This document shows positions 1 to 8,057 of a stretch of DNA of 64,000 nucleotides, piece after piece (the stretch's first letter is position 1; each line of letters opens with the position of its first letter). The notes under the pieces were generated by a model. It did not search any database and was not told the DNA's origin. It saw only the letters and a list, made by a program, of their open reading frames with translations. The DNA comes from Microbacterium yannicii PS01. Lineage in GTDB: Bacteria; Actinomycetota; Actinomycetes; Actinomycetales; Microbacteriaceae. Location: positions 91,530 to 155,529 of the forward strand of contig NZ_CAJF01000006.1 in assembly GCF_000304335.1 (NCBI RefSeq). The letters are read 5' to 3'. The position numbers and the translations under genes were made by a program.

Positions 1-2
1 GC

Positions 3-494
3 GCCATGCGGCTCAGCCGGATCCGCGCGATCGTCGCGGCGGGCATCCCCGTCGTCGGTCACGTCGGCCTCACCCCGCAGACGGCCACGGCGCTCGGCGG
101 GCTCCGCGCGCAAGGCCGCACGGCGGACTCGGCCGCCCGCTTCGCGCGTGAGGCGCTCGCCGTGCAGGAGGCGGGCGCGAGCCTTCTCGTGATCGAGGCG
201 GTTCCGAGCGACGTGGTCGAGGTCGTGCTGCCGTCGGTGAGCATCCCGGTGATCGGGATCGGCGCCGGCCCGGCCGACGGTCAGGTGCTCGTCATGCACG
301 ACCTGCTCGGCATCACCGAGGGCAGGACCGCGTCGTTCGTGAAGCACTACGCCGCCATCGGCCCCGACATGGTGGCGGGCGTCGCCGCGTACGCACAGGA
401 CGTGCGGGCGCGGGCGTTCCCGGCCGCCGAGCACGCCTACTCCGCGACGGACGAGGCGGTGGCCGCCGCCCGGGCCGCGCTCGAGGACGCCTGA
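3..494 (+). CDS. panB: 3-methyl-2-oxobutanoate hydroxymethyltransferase, C-terminal part
   Basis: Ketopantoate hydroxymethyltransferase, the first committed step of pantothenate and CoA synthesis, which transfers a hydroxymethyl group from methylene-THF to 2-oxoisovalerate in the cytosol. The window starts inside the gene, so only the last ~163 residues are present. They include the family signature GHVGLTPQ, the EAVP segment and VIGIGAGPADGQVLVMHD, followed by LLGITEG. The natural stop at 492-494 is intact. The missing N-terminal half should lie just upstream of the window. Assignment is from recognised PanB motifs. Confidence 0.95.
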   Translation, partial: AMRLSRIRAIVAAGIPVVGHVGLTPQTATALGGLRAQGRTADSAARFAREALAVQEAGASLLVIEAVPSDVVEVVLPSVSIPVIGIGAGPADGQVLVMHDLLGITEGRTASFVKHYAAIGPDMVAGVAAYAQDVRARAFPAAEHAYSATDEAVAAARAALEDA

Positions 495-507
495 GCCGCC
501 CTCTTCT

Positions 508-897
508 TCAGGGACGGATGCCGTCGAGTTCGCGCCGCAGGTACTTCGGGGCCTGCACGAACCATGCCTCGGTGACGAGCTCGGTGAGGTGCGTCTGGTC
601 GATGCCGGCCATCCGGAACGCGACCTTGGGCTCGCTCCACGTCGTGGTGGCGCGCAGGAAGACATCGGGTGCCATCTCGCGCAGGGCCAGCGCGTCGAGG
701 CGGTCGCCGACCTTCACCCCGACGACGAGCTCGGCCGCGATGATCGCGCGCATGTCGTCGGGGATGCTCGGCCACGGGTGGCACTCCCACGCATAGAGCT
801 TGCTGCGCACGAACCATGCCGCACCGCCCGTGGTCATGCGCTCCTCGCTGCCGGGCAGCCCGGCGGCGATGCGGCGCAGGTCGTCGAGGGTAGCCAC
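508..897 (-). CDS. MmcQ/YjbR-like DNA-binding-fold protein
   Basis: About 129 residues, resembling the MmcQ/YjbR family: a LRRIAAGLPG start, a GGAAWFVR strand, then a TTWSEPKVAFRM strand and LTELVTEAWFVQAPKYL near the C-terminus. Members are small cytoplasmic proteins of the CyaY-like DNA-binding fold with no established enzyme activity. I placed the start at the GTG at 897 (VATLDDLRR), because the family usually begins a few residues before this LRR segment; the frame stays open further upstream, but into a repeat palindrome. It is convergent with panB, only 13 bp away. Confidence 0.75.
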   Translation of the reverse strand: MATLDDLRRIAAGLPGSEERMTTGGAAWFVRSKLYAWECHPWPSIPDDMRAIIAAELVVGVKVGDRLDALALREMAPDVFLRATTTWSEPKVAFRMAGIDQTHLTELVTEAWFVQAPKYLRRELDGIRP

Positions 898-957
898 ACC
901 GCGAGCGTACGGCGAACCGCCGACACCGGCATCCACTCGCCTTCTCGGCCATGCGAC

Positions 958-1006
958 TCGCCAAGACACGCCGCCGCGGGCGCTCAAGCCCGGCGTGTCC
1001 TGGCGA
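958..1006. repeat. REP-like inverted repeat, copy 1
   Basis: The 16-base arms TCGCCAAGACACGCCG (958-973) and CGGCGTGTCCTGGCGA (991-1006) are reverse complements apart from one G-T type mismatch and enclose a 17-base loop. A second copy with the same arm sequence lies at 29851-29899. The shared sequence suggests a dispersed palindromic element rather than an ordinary terminator, although it could fold as one. Confidence 0.7.
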
Positions 1007-1027
1007 ACGACCCGCTCTACGGGAGGG

Positions 1028-1195
1028 CTACTCGCTCTGGTCGGACTCCTCGTCCGGGATCTCGTCGCTGCGCGGGCCGACGACGTCGCCGGTGATGGTG
1101 TGCTCCCGCTCCACGTCCTTGATGACGTCGGTCTTCAGGTCGCTGGCGGGGTTGGAGTCCTCCGGCGAGAGCCGGGGAATGGGCGTGTCCGACAT
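1028..1195 (-). CDS. small acidic hypothetical protein
   Basis: A 55-residue protein starting MSDTPIPRLSPEDSNP and ending DEIPDEESDQSE. The ATG at 1195 is preceded by a good Shine-Dalgarno (GGGAGAG about 5 bases upstream), which decides this start over an earlier in-frame codon at 1246. The product is hydrophilic and acidic, with no membrane segment or cysteine. Proteins of this kind are common short conserved hypotheticals in Microbacteriaceae. I recognise no function. It stands alone between two minus-strand genes. Confidence 0.65.
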   Translation of the reverse strand: MSDTPIPRLSPEDSNPASDLKTDVIKDVEREHTITGDVVGPRSDEIPDEESDQSE

Positions 1196-1290
1196 GTTCT
1201 CTCCCTTCCTGACGGCGAGCGTACGATCGGCGGCGCGGCGCTCCACCCCCGTTGCGCTCAGGGGATCCCCGGTGTAGCGCGGTGCAGCAG

Positions 1291-1310
1291 GCCCGCCGGG
1301 AGCGGCGGGC
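1291..1310 (-). terminator. hairpin after the DUF1990 gene
   Basis: GCCCGCC and GGCGGGC form a perfect 7-bp stem with a 6-base loop just beyond the minus-strand stop at 1314. There is no U tract, as is usual for actinobacterial terminators. The call rests on position and symmetry. Confidence 0.5.
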
Positions 1311-1313
1311 GCG

Positions 1314-1826
1314 TCAGCCGCGGGCGCGCTGGCGGAGCGCTCGCAGGTAGCGCCGCCGGGCGACGGCCTGGGCCACCAGCAGCGCCGGGTACGCCGCCCG
1401 CCACCGCGGACTGTCGCCGGGACGCGTCAGCGACCGGATCGTCAGCGTCACCTCGTCGCTGGCCCGGTGCACGATGAACGCCTCCTCTCCCGAGATGGGA
1501 TGGCCCGGCAGCGTGCGGTAGGCGAAGCCGACCCGGTCGGGCGTCTCGACGACCGCCACGACCTCGACGGGCTCCTTGATCGAGAGCCCGAACGCGTGCG
1601 CCGTGATGAGGGGGCGGTCGCCATCCGCAGCCGCGCCTTCGGGGGTCACCCGGAACCCGCTGCGCGTCTTCACGCCCCACCTCAGCACCTCGGCGCGTGC
1701 CCAGTCCCAGACCCGTCCGCCGCGGCCGAGGACCGTCGATCCCTCCCACCGGCGGAACCTGTCGTCGGTCGCCGGCCAGACCGGCTCCGCGGGCCGGGTG
1801 AGCGTCGTCCATTCCGACGCCGTCAT
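1314..1826 (-). CDS. DUF1990 family protein
   Basis: A 170-residue protein matching the DUF1990 family in layout: a basic VWDWARAEVLRWGVKTRSGF segment near residue 45, a central ITAHAFGLSIKEPVEVV strand pair, then GFAYRTLPGHPISGEEAFIVHR and a C-terminal basic helix. No enzyme activity is established for the family. Its ATG overlaps the stop of the upstream ligase gene (ATGA at 1823-1826), so the two are probably co-translated. A hairpin at 1291-1310 may end the transcript. Confidence 0.8.
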   Translation of the reverse strand: MTASEWTTLTRPAEPVWPATDDRFRRWEGSTVLGRGGRVWDWARAEVLRWGVKTRSGFRVTPEGAAADGDRPLITAHAFGLSIKEPVEVVAVVETPDRVGFAYRTLPGHPISGEEAFIVHRASDEVTLTIRSLTRPGDSPRWRAAYPALLVAQAVARRRYLRALRQRARG

Positions 1827-2905
1827 CGCCAGGGCGCTCCGTCGTCGAGCTCGCCCCGGTAGAGGTCGCTCAGTTCGGCCTGACCCCCCGCGTAGGCCCG
1901 CCTCTGCCGGGCGGCGCCCGAGCCGTCGCGCGCGACGCGGCTGAGCAGGTCATCGACGAGCCGGTGAGCGGATGCCTCGGCGAGGTGCGGTCGGATGTGC
2001 TCGTCGAGCACGCGCAGTGCCTCCGCGGCGGGTATGAGGGTCCCGGTGAACGGATGCACCAGGGTCGAGCCAACACCGTACCGGGCGGCGTGCCAGAGCG
2101 CCGCATCGGTGATGTCGATGTCGGAGGATGCGGATGGCTGGTCGGCTGCCGCGACCACGAGCGCCCGCGTGATCAGAGCGAGCGCAACGCTCGAGCGCCC
2201 GTCGAGCTGGGAGTCGAACACCCGGATCTCGATCGTCGGGTAGTGGACCGACAGGCGCACGTTCCAGTTGATCGTGCCGTGGTCGGAGCTCGCGCCGATG
2301 CCCCAAAGGGCGTCGAGAGTCCTCTGCTGCTCCGCCGCGTCGCGGAACACGGGCGGAATTCCGTGCGTGGTCCAGCGTCGACCGTGGATGGCCCGCCAGC
2401 TGTCGAAGCCGGTGTCATCTCCCTGCCAGAACGGCGAGTTCGACGCCAGTGCGAGCAGTGTCGGCAGCCACGCTCGCAGCGCGTTGGAGGCGCGGACGCC
2501 GAACTCGGCGTCCGGGATCGCGACGTGCACGTGCAGCCCGTTGATCTGGTGATCGGGCGTGATCCCGGCGATGTCGCGGGCGATGCGCGTGTAGCGATCC
2601 GTGCTGCTGACCCCGAAGTGCTTCCGGACGCGGAACGGCGTGCCGGTGCCGGCCGCGATCACGCCCTCCTCTTCGGCCCACATGGCAAGTCGCCGGCGGA
2701 AGCCGCGCACCTCGTCCCAGGCCTCGTCGGCGGAGGAGAGCACAGGGGAGGCGAACTCGACCTGCGAGGGGAAGAACTCCCTGTCGACGACGCCGGCGCC
2801 GGCGTCGTGCAGCGCGGCGATGGCCTCGGGCCCACGGTCCACCGCGGTCAGCGTCACCGGGTCGAGCAGGACGAACTCCTCCTCGATGCCGAACGTCGGC
2901 TGCAT
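1823..2905 (-). CDS. glutamate-cysteine ligase family (YbdK-type carboxylate-amine ligase)
   Basis: A 360-residue GCS2-family enzyme, the ATP-dependent carboxylate-amine ligase group that includes EgtA and YbdK. The N-terminal FGIEEEFVLLDP motif is the family hallmark, followed by GTGTPF, DHQINGLHVHVAI, a GDDTGFDSWR segment and the C-terminal TIEIRVFDSQ strand. The start is the ATG at 2905, directly before the conserved FGIEEE; the frame is open for about 1 kb upstream but encodes nothing recognisable. Physiological substrate is unclear: gamma-glutamylcysteine formation is only weakly supported for YbdK-type proteins. Its stop overlaps the start of the DUF1990 gene by 4 bp, indicating translational coupling. 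Confidence 0.88.
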   Translation of the reverse strand: MQPTFGIEEEFVLLDPVTLTAVDRGPEAIAALHDAGAGVVDREFFPSQVEFASPVLSSADEAWDEVRGFRRRLAMWAEEEGVIAAGTGTPFRVRKHFGVSSTDRYTRIARDIAGITPDHQINGLHVHVAIPDAEFGVRASNALRAWLPTLLALASNSPFWQGDDTGFDSWRAIHGRRWTTHGIPPVFRDAAEQQRTLDALWGIGASSDHGTINWNVRLSVHYPTIEIRVFDSQLDGRSSVALALITRALVVAAADQPSASSDIDITDAALWHAARYGVGSTLVHPFTGTLIPAAEALRVLDEHIRPHLAEASAHRLVDDLLSRVARDGSGAARQRRAYAGGQAELSDLYRGELDDGAPWR

Positions 2906-3000
2906 CGCCCTCTCCGTTCCCCGCCCTCGGGCATCACTCTGGCAGACGATCCGCTCACTCGCCCGCGGTCGACACGCCGGAGCCGATGACTCGCCGGAGA

Positions 3001-3393
3001 TCAGGCGAACAGACCCCTGGATCCCATCACGGTGTCGGGCTCGAGCCGGATGACGACGCGGCGCGGATTGACCCGCGGCGGCCGATAGCGTTCGGCGTAC
3101 AGGGCCTCCGCCCGTGCGACTTCCGCCGGGTCGCGCTCGATCGTCGCCCGTCCGGCGACGCTGAGCCAGCGCGGACCCGCCACCTGCGCGATGGTCGCGC
3201 GCGAGTCCCGCTCGATGTTGCGCACCTTCTGGGTGCCGTCCGACGTGATCACCCGCACGACGCCGTCGTCGACGGTGAATCCCACGGCGACGGCATGGAT
3301 GAGGCCGTCGCGGGCGATCGTCGACAGTGTCGCGAGGTGGTAGTCGGAGATGAACGCGAAGCCGTCGTCGGTCAGGGTGGTCAGGGTCGGCAC
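3001..3393 (-). CDS. PPOX-class F420-dependent oxidoreductase
   Basis: A 130-residue split-barrel flavin/F420-binding protein of the pyridoxamine-phosphate-oxidase-like superfamily. Visible features are the start LTDDGFAFISDYHLATLSTI, the strand VAVGFTVDDGVVRVITSDG, KVRNIERDSRATI and the late WLSVAGRATIERDP, which matches the F420-type PPOX group of actinobacteria. Such proteins reduce small substrates with F420H2 or bind flavin. The full family length is present. It lies between the ligase pair and the insertase genes with no overlap, so it may be transcribed independently. Confidence 0.88.
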   Translation of the reverse strand: MPTLTTLTDDGFAFISDYHLATLSTIARDGLIHAVAVGFTVDDGVVRVITSDGTQKVRNIERDSRATIAQVAGPRWLSVAGRATIERDPAEVARAEALYAERYRPPRVNPRRVVIRLEPDTVMGSRGLFA

Positions 3394-3420
3394 ACCCCAT
3401 CTTCTCCCGGCGCGCCCCGG

Positions 3421-4197
3421 TCACGCGCGGCCCGAGTCTCTCGGATCCGCCGGCGCGAGCGGATACCTCCGCCGCAGCAGCACCCGCTGCACGAGCGTCC
3501 ATGCGACGGTCGTCGCCAGGTAGAGGCCGGCAGCGAGCGGCACGAACAGCGCGACGACCGCGGTCGCGAACTGCAGGACCCCGGCGAGCCGTGCCATTCC
3601 GGCGCCGGCCAGGGCCGAGGCATCCGGTGCGTCGTCGACCGGGGGACGGAACGCGCGGCGCGTGATCTCGGCGGTGATGACGATGACGGCGAGCACGGCG
3701 GCGAAGACGCCGAGCGCGCCGAGAGAGACCGTTCCCGTCACGATCACGCCGGTCAGGCTCGCGCCCAGCGGCACGCCGAGCAGCTGCTGGGTGAGAAGGC
3801 CGTTGGCGTGGCCGGCGATCGTCGAATGGAGGAACAGTGTGTAGACGATCGCGATGACCGGCGCCTGCGCGAGCATCGGCAGGCATCCCGCCAGGGGGGA
3901 GGCCTTCTCGTCCGCGTAGAGCTTCATCGTCTCGCGCTGCAGCCGTTCCCGATCGCGCTTGTGGCGCTGCTGCAGAGCCCTGAGCTTCGGAGCGAGGCGG
4001 CTGCGGGTCTGCTCGGCCTTGGCCTGGGAGACCCCGACGGGGATGAGTGCGACGCGCACGAGGAGGGTGAGCAGGACGACGGATGCCGCGGCAGCCGCCG
4101 ATCCCGTCAGCGGCTCGAGAAGGGCCGCGAGGCCCATGAGTCCGGCGTAGGCCGCGTCGAGGATCGCGGCGATGGGTGGGAAGGCGTAGAGGTCCAA
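3421..4197 (-). CDS. YidC/Oxa1-type membrane protein insertase
   Basis: A membrane insertase of the YidC/Oxa1/Alb3 family, about 258 residues from the TTG at 4197. Sequence shows an N-terminal hydrophobic hairpin, TM2 with the conserved Arg (LTLLVRVALIPVGVSQAK), the cytosolic coiled region KLRALQQRHKRDRERLQRETMKLY, and the KASPLAGCLPMLAQAPVIAIVYTLF segment typical of the family. Three more hydrophobic segments follow. The frame stays open upstream, but that would overlap the DUF6412-like gene on the same strand, so I prefer the TTG start. It lies away from dnaA/rnpA, so it is probably a second, specialised paralogue. Confidence 0.88.
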   Translation of the reverse strand: MDLYAFPPIAAILDAAYAGLMGLAALLEPLTGSAAAAASVVLLTLLVRVALIPVGVSQAKAEQTRSRLAPKLRALQQRHKRDRERLQRETMKLYADEKASPLAGCLPMLAQAPVIAIVYTLFLHSTIAGHANGLLTQQLLGVPLGASLTGVIVTGTVSLGALGVFAAVLAVIVITAEITRRAFRPPVDDAPDASALAGAGMARLAGVLQFATAVVALFVPLAAGLYLATTVAWTLVQRVLLRRRYPLAPADPRDSGRA

Positions 4198-4303
4198 GAG
4201 AGGTGTCCGTTTCGTCGATGCCGATGCGTGGCGTATGGCCACGACGGCGCCGGCGGACACGTCGGGATCCGCCCGGGTGGGCGGTGCGGACGTGCGTCGG
4301 AGG

Positions 4304-4585
4304 CTACGCGGCCGAGGCCGCGGATCCCGGGGCTCGCGGTCGCGAATGACCCGGGGCATCCGGATGACTCTGCGCGAGGCGCGTGGAGTCGTCGATCCCG
4401 CGCTCGGGAGTCGGGGGTGTGCCGCGGGCGTGCAGCGTCCCTCCGAACGCCGTCAGCATCACGGCGACGAGGGCGAGAGCGGTCACGGCGAGGACGGCGA
4501 AGGCGGCAGCTCCCGGCTGCGGTACGGCGGTGGCGCCGACGATCTCGAGGAGGAGGCGCAGCGCGACGCCGAACGACTCGAACAC
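4304..4585 (-). CDS. DUF6412-like small membrane protein
   Basis: A 93-residue protein with one clear hydrophobic segment (AFAVLAVTALALVAVMLTAF) followed by a conserved-looking tail: PERGIDDSTRLAQSHPDAPGHSRPRAPG. I recognise that tail, with its ID-S-LAQS-PDA-GH-RPRAPG pattern, from short actinobacterial proteins classed as DUF6412, which often sit beside YidC genes. The downstream insertase gene here fits. Function is unknown; a role alongside membrane insertion is inference. The start ATG faces the divergent RecQ-like gene 152 bp away. Confidence 0.75.
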   Translation of the reverse strand: MFESFGVALRLLLEIVGATAVPQPGAAAFAVLAVTALALVAVMLTAFGGTLHARGTPPTPERGIDDSTRLAQSHPDAPGHSRPRAPGSAASAA

Positions 4586-4737
4586 GGCACCGCCTTTCCC
4601 TCACGGATGCCGTCACGCTAGCACCCGCGGATCCACAGCGCCTCCGCCGGCTCCTCCCCGGCATCGGCGAGGCGCCGATCCTCCCCGGTCTCACCCGATC
4701 GGGCCCGCTGTCAGGGGGATCGGGCAGGGTGGAACAC

Positions 4738-6849
4738 ATGACCGCGACGACGACGACCCGCGACGAGGCGCGCGAAGTCCTGCGCGCGCTCGTCGGCCGC
4801 GAAGACGCCGACTTCCACGAGGGGCAGTTCGAGGCGATCGAGGCGCTCGTCGATGGACGCCGGCGCGCGCTGGTCGTCCAGCGGACCGGGTGGGGCAAGT
4901 CGGCCGTGTACTTCGTCGCCACACTCCTGCTGCGTCGGCGGGGTGGCGGGCCGACGGTCCTCGTCTCGCCGCTGCTCGCGCTGATGCGCGACCAGATCGC
5001 CGCCGCCCGGCGGGCGGGGGTGCGCGCCGTCGCCATCAACTCCACGAACGCGCACGAGTGGCGCGATGTGATCGCGCAGCTCGACGCCGACGAGGTCGAC
5101 GTCCTGCTCGTGTCGCCTGAGAGGCTCAACAACCCGTCGTTCCGGGATGAGCAGCTGCCCGATCTTGTTCCGCGCATCGGCCTGCTCGTCGTCGACGAGG
5201 CCCATTGCATCAGCGACTGGGGTCACGACTTCCGGCCCGATTACCGCCGCCTGCGCGAACTCATCGCGCGGATGCCCGACGGGGTGCCGGTCCTGGCGAC
5301 GACCGCGACGGCGAACAGCCGGGTGGTCGCCGACGTCGCCGAGCAGCTCGGGGCGAGCAGCGATGCACCGGCCGACGTGCTCACCATCCGCGGACCGCTC
5401 GCACGCACCTCGCTGCGCCTGGGCGTGCTGCGTCTGCCCAACGCGCCCAGCCGCCTCGCCTGGCTCATCAATCACCTGGGCGACCTGCCGGGATCCGGCA
5501 TCATCTACACCCTCACCGTGTCGGCGGCCACAGACACGGCGCGCCTTCTCCGCGAGCGCGGCTACGACGTCCGCGCGTACACCGGGCAGACCGATACCGA
5601 CGAGCGGGAGGAGTCCGAAGGGCTGCTGAAGGAGAACCGGGTCAAAGCCCTCGTCGCCACCAGCGCTCTGGGCATGGGATTCGACAAGCCCGACCTCGGC
5701 TTCGTCGTGCACCTCGGTGCACCGTCGTCTCCGGTCTCGTACTACCAGCAGGTCGGGCGCGCGGGCCGCGCAACCGCATCGGCCGATGTGCTGCTGCTCC
5801 CCGGGGCCGAGGACCGCGACATCTGGCACTACTTCGCCACAGCCTCCATGCCCGATCGCGAGCGGGCGGAACGCGTGCTGAACGCGCTGTCGGCGTCGGC
5901 AGGCCCGATGTCGACGCCGGCGCTCGAGGCGGTGGTCGACATCCGCCGCACGCCGCTCGAGCTGCTGCTGAAGGTGCTCGACGTCGACGGCGCCGTCGCG
6001 CGCGTGCAGGGCGGGTGGATCGCCACCGGTGCGCCCTGGGACTACGACGAGGAGCGCTACCGCCGCATCGCGGCCGAGCGCGTGGCGGAGCAGCGCCACA
6101 TGATCGAGTACGAAGAGACCTCGTCCTGCCGCATGGAGTTCCTGCAGCGCTCGCTCGACGACGAGACGGCCGCCCCCTGCGGGCGGTGCGACAACTGCGC
6201 GGGCGCCTGGTACCCGACCGGCGTGGCCGCCGAGGCGACGGATGCCGCGACCGCCGCCCTCGACCGGGTCGGGGTGGCGATCGAGCCGCGCCGGCAATGG
6301 CCGACCGGCGCCGACCGGCTCGGGCTGCCGGTCAAGGGCCGCATCCCCGCCGACGAGCAGGCTCAGGAGGGCCGAGCCCTCGCGCGCCTGACCGACCTCG
6401 GCTGGGGCGGAACGCTGCGCGACCTGTTCGCGGCCGACGCGCCCGACGCGCCCGTGCCGCCCCAGGTCCTGACGGCGTGCGTCCGGGTGCTCGCCGAGTG
6501 GGGGTGGGCGCAGCGCCCCGTCGCGGTGGTGGCGATGCCCTCGCGCAGTCGCCCGCAGCTGGTGGACTCGCTCGCCCGCGGCATCTCCGAGATCGGCCGG
6601 CTGCCCTACCTCGGCCGGCTGGAGCTCGTCGACGGCGGCCCGACGGGCCAGCCCGGCGGCAACAGCGCCTTCCGGCTCGCCGGAGTGTGGGACCGGTTCG
6701 ACGCCTCCGCGCTCGATGTGCCCGCGGGGCCGGTGCTGCTGGTCGACGACGCCGTCGACAGCCGGTGGACGCTCACCGTCGCCGCTCGCACGCTGCACCG
6801 TGCCGGTGCGGGCGCGGTGCTTCCCTTCGCCCTCGCGCTTCGCGGCTGA
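4738..6849 (+). CDS. RecQ-family ATP-dependent DNA helicase with C-terminal PRTase-like domain
   Basis: A 703-residue superfamily 2 helicase. Motif I is RTGWGKSAVYF with Lys near residue 54, motif II is VVDEAHCISDWGHDFRPDY with DEAH at about 153, motif III is ATTATANS, and motif VI is QQVGRAGRA. A RecQ-type zinc cluster follows (CRMEF and CGRCDNC). The last ~180 residues are not the usual RQC/HRDC arrangement: they end in PVLLVDDAVDSRWTLTVAARTL with Asp pair at about 670-671, resembling the PRPP-binding loop of ComF-like phosphoribosyltransferases. The ATG at 4738 begins just before the conserved helicase core, although the frame is open far upstream. Likely role is DNA repair or unwinding. 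Confidence 0.9.
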   Translation: MTATTTTRDEAREVLRALVGREDADFHEGQFEAIEALVDGRRRALVVQRTGWGKSAVYFVATLLLRRRGGGPTVLVSPLLALMRDQIAAARRAGVRAVAINSTNAHEWRDVIAQLDADEVDVLLVSPERLNNPSFRDEQLPDLVPRIGLLVVDEAHCISDWGHDFRPDYRRLRELIARMPDGVPVLATTATANSRVVADVAEQLGASSDAPADVLTIRGPLARTSLRLGVLRLPNAPSRLAWLINHLGDLPGSGIIYTLTVSAATDTARLLRERGYDVRAYTGQTDTDEREESEGLLKENRVKALVATSALGMGFDKPDLGFVVHLGAPSSPVSYYQQVGRAGRATASADVLLLPGAEDRDIWHYFATASMPDRERAERVLNALSASAGPMSTPALEAVVDIRRTPLELLLKVLDVDGAVARVQGGWIATGAPWDYDEERYRRIAAERVAEQRHMIEYEETSSCRMEFLQRSLDDETAAPCGRCDNCAGAWYPTGVAAEATDAATAALDRVGVAIEPRRQWPTGADRLGLPVKGRIPADEQAQEGRALARLTDLGWGGTLRDLFAADAPDAPVPPQVLTACVRVLAEWGWAQRPVAVVAMPSRSRPQLVDSLARGISEIGRLPYLGRLELVDGGPTGQPGGNSAFRLAGVWDRFDASALDVPAGPVLLVDDAVDSRWTLTVAARTLHRAGAGAVLPFALALRG

Positions 6850-6936
6850 ACCGGAGCCGGGACGCCGGGCCGCGTCATCCGTCGTCTCTGCGGTCTCCGA
6901 CGTCGAAGTGCCTCGACGTGCCGCGTGCGCCCGGTC

Positions 6937-6942
6937 TAGACT
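6937..6942 (+). promoter_or_regulatory. -10 element of the leaderless cysteine-operon promoter
   Basis: TAGACT lies 7 bases before the GTG of the Cys-rich leader peptide. TCGACG at 6913-6918 is a candidate -35 with 18-base spacing. This geometry puts the transcription start at or within a base or two of the GTG, so the leader would be translated from a leaderless mRNA. Confidence 0.65.
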
Positions 6943-6949
6943 TGCCCGC

Positions 6950-6985
6950 GTGTTGACCTGTCGCTGTTGTCGCCCTTGCCGGTGA
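6950..6985 (+). CDS. leaderless Cys-rich leader peptide (VLTCRCCRPCR), putative cysteine attenuator
   Basis: An 11-codon open frame, GTG-TTG-ACC-TGT-CGC-TGT-TGT-CGC-CCT-TGC-CGG-TGA, with four Cys codons among 11. A TAGACT hexamer 7 bases upstream makes it leaderless. Polycysteine leaderless small ORFs in front of cysteine-synthesis operons are known as cysteine-responsive attenuators in mycobacteria. The next genes here make cysteine from homocysteine, which fits. A hairpin (6981-7000) begins right after the last Cys codon and contains the stop codon in its stem, so ribosome position would decide whether it forms. The function is inferred from these features. Confidence 0.75.
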   Translation: MLTCRCCRPCR

Positions 6986-7000
6986 AGCTCCCGCTTCGCC
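6981..7000 (+). promoter_or_regulatory. attenuator-type hairpin over the leader stop codon
   Basis: GGTGAAGC (6981-6988) and GCTTCGCC (6993-7000) pair over a 4-base loop with one G-U pair. The stem contains the UGA of the Cys leader. A ribosome stalled on the Cys codons or terminating at the stop would mask or expose it differently. The downstream stretch to 7064 holds a second GC-rich self-complementary run (CCGCGCACGCGCGCGG, about 7029-7044) that may be the alternative structure. Confidence 0.5.
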
Positions 7001-7064
7001 CACGCCCCCGCGACCCCCGACTGATCTCCCCGCGCACGCGCGCGGCAACACCGAGGACACATCT

Positions 7065-8053
<989 letters not shown>

Positions 8054-8057
<4 letters not shown>

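Noticed and set aside
2986..4737. Upstream extension of the RecQ-like reading frame
   Set aside because: It is antisense to the PPOX, YidC-type and DUF6412-like genes; the helicase core begins just after the ATG at 4738.
4711..7062. A 783-codon open frame on the minus strand antisense to the RecQ-like gene
   Set aside because: Its composition is that of a third-position GC shadow (Arg/Gly/Val/Asp-rich with no domain), and the plus strand encodes a clear helicase.
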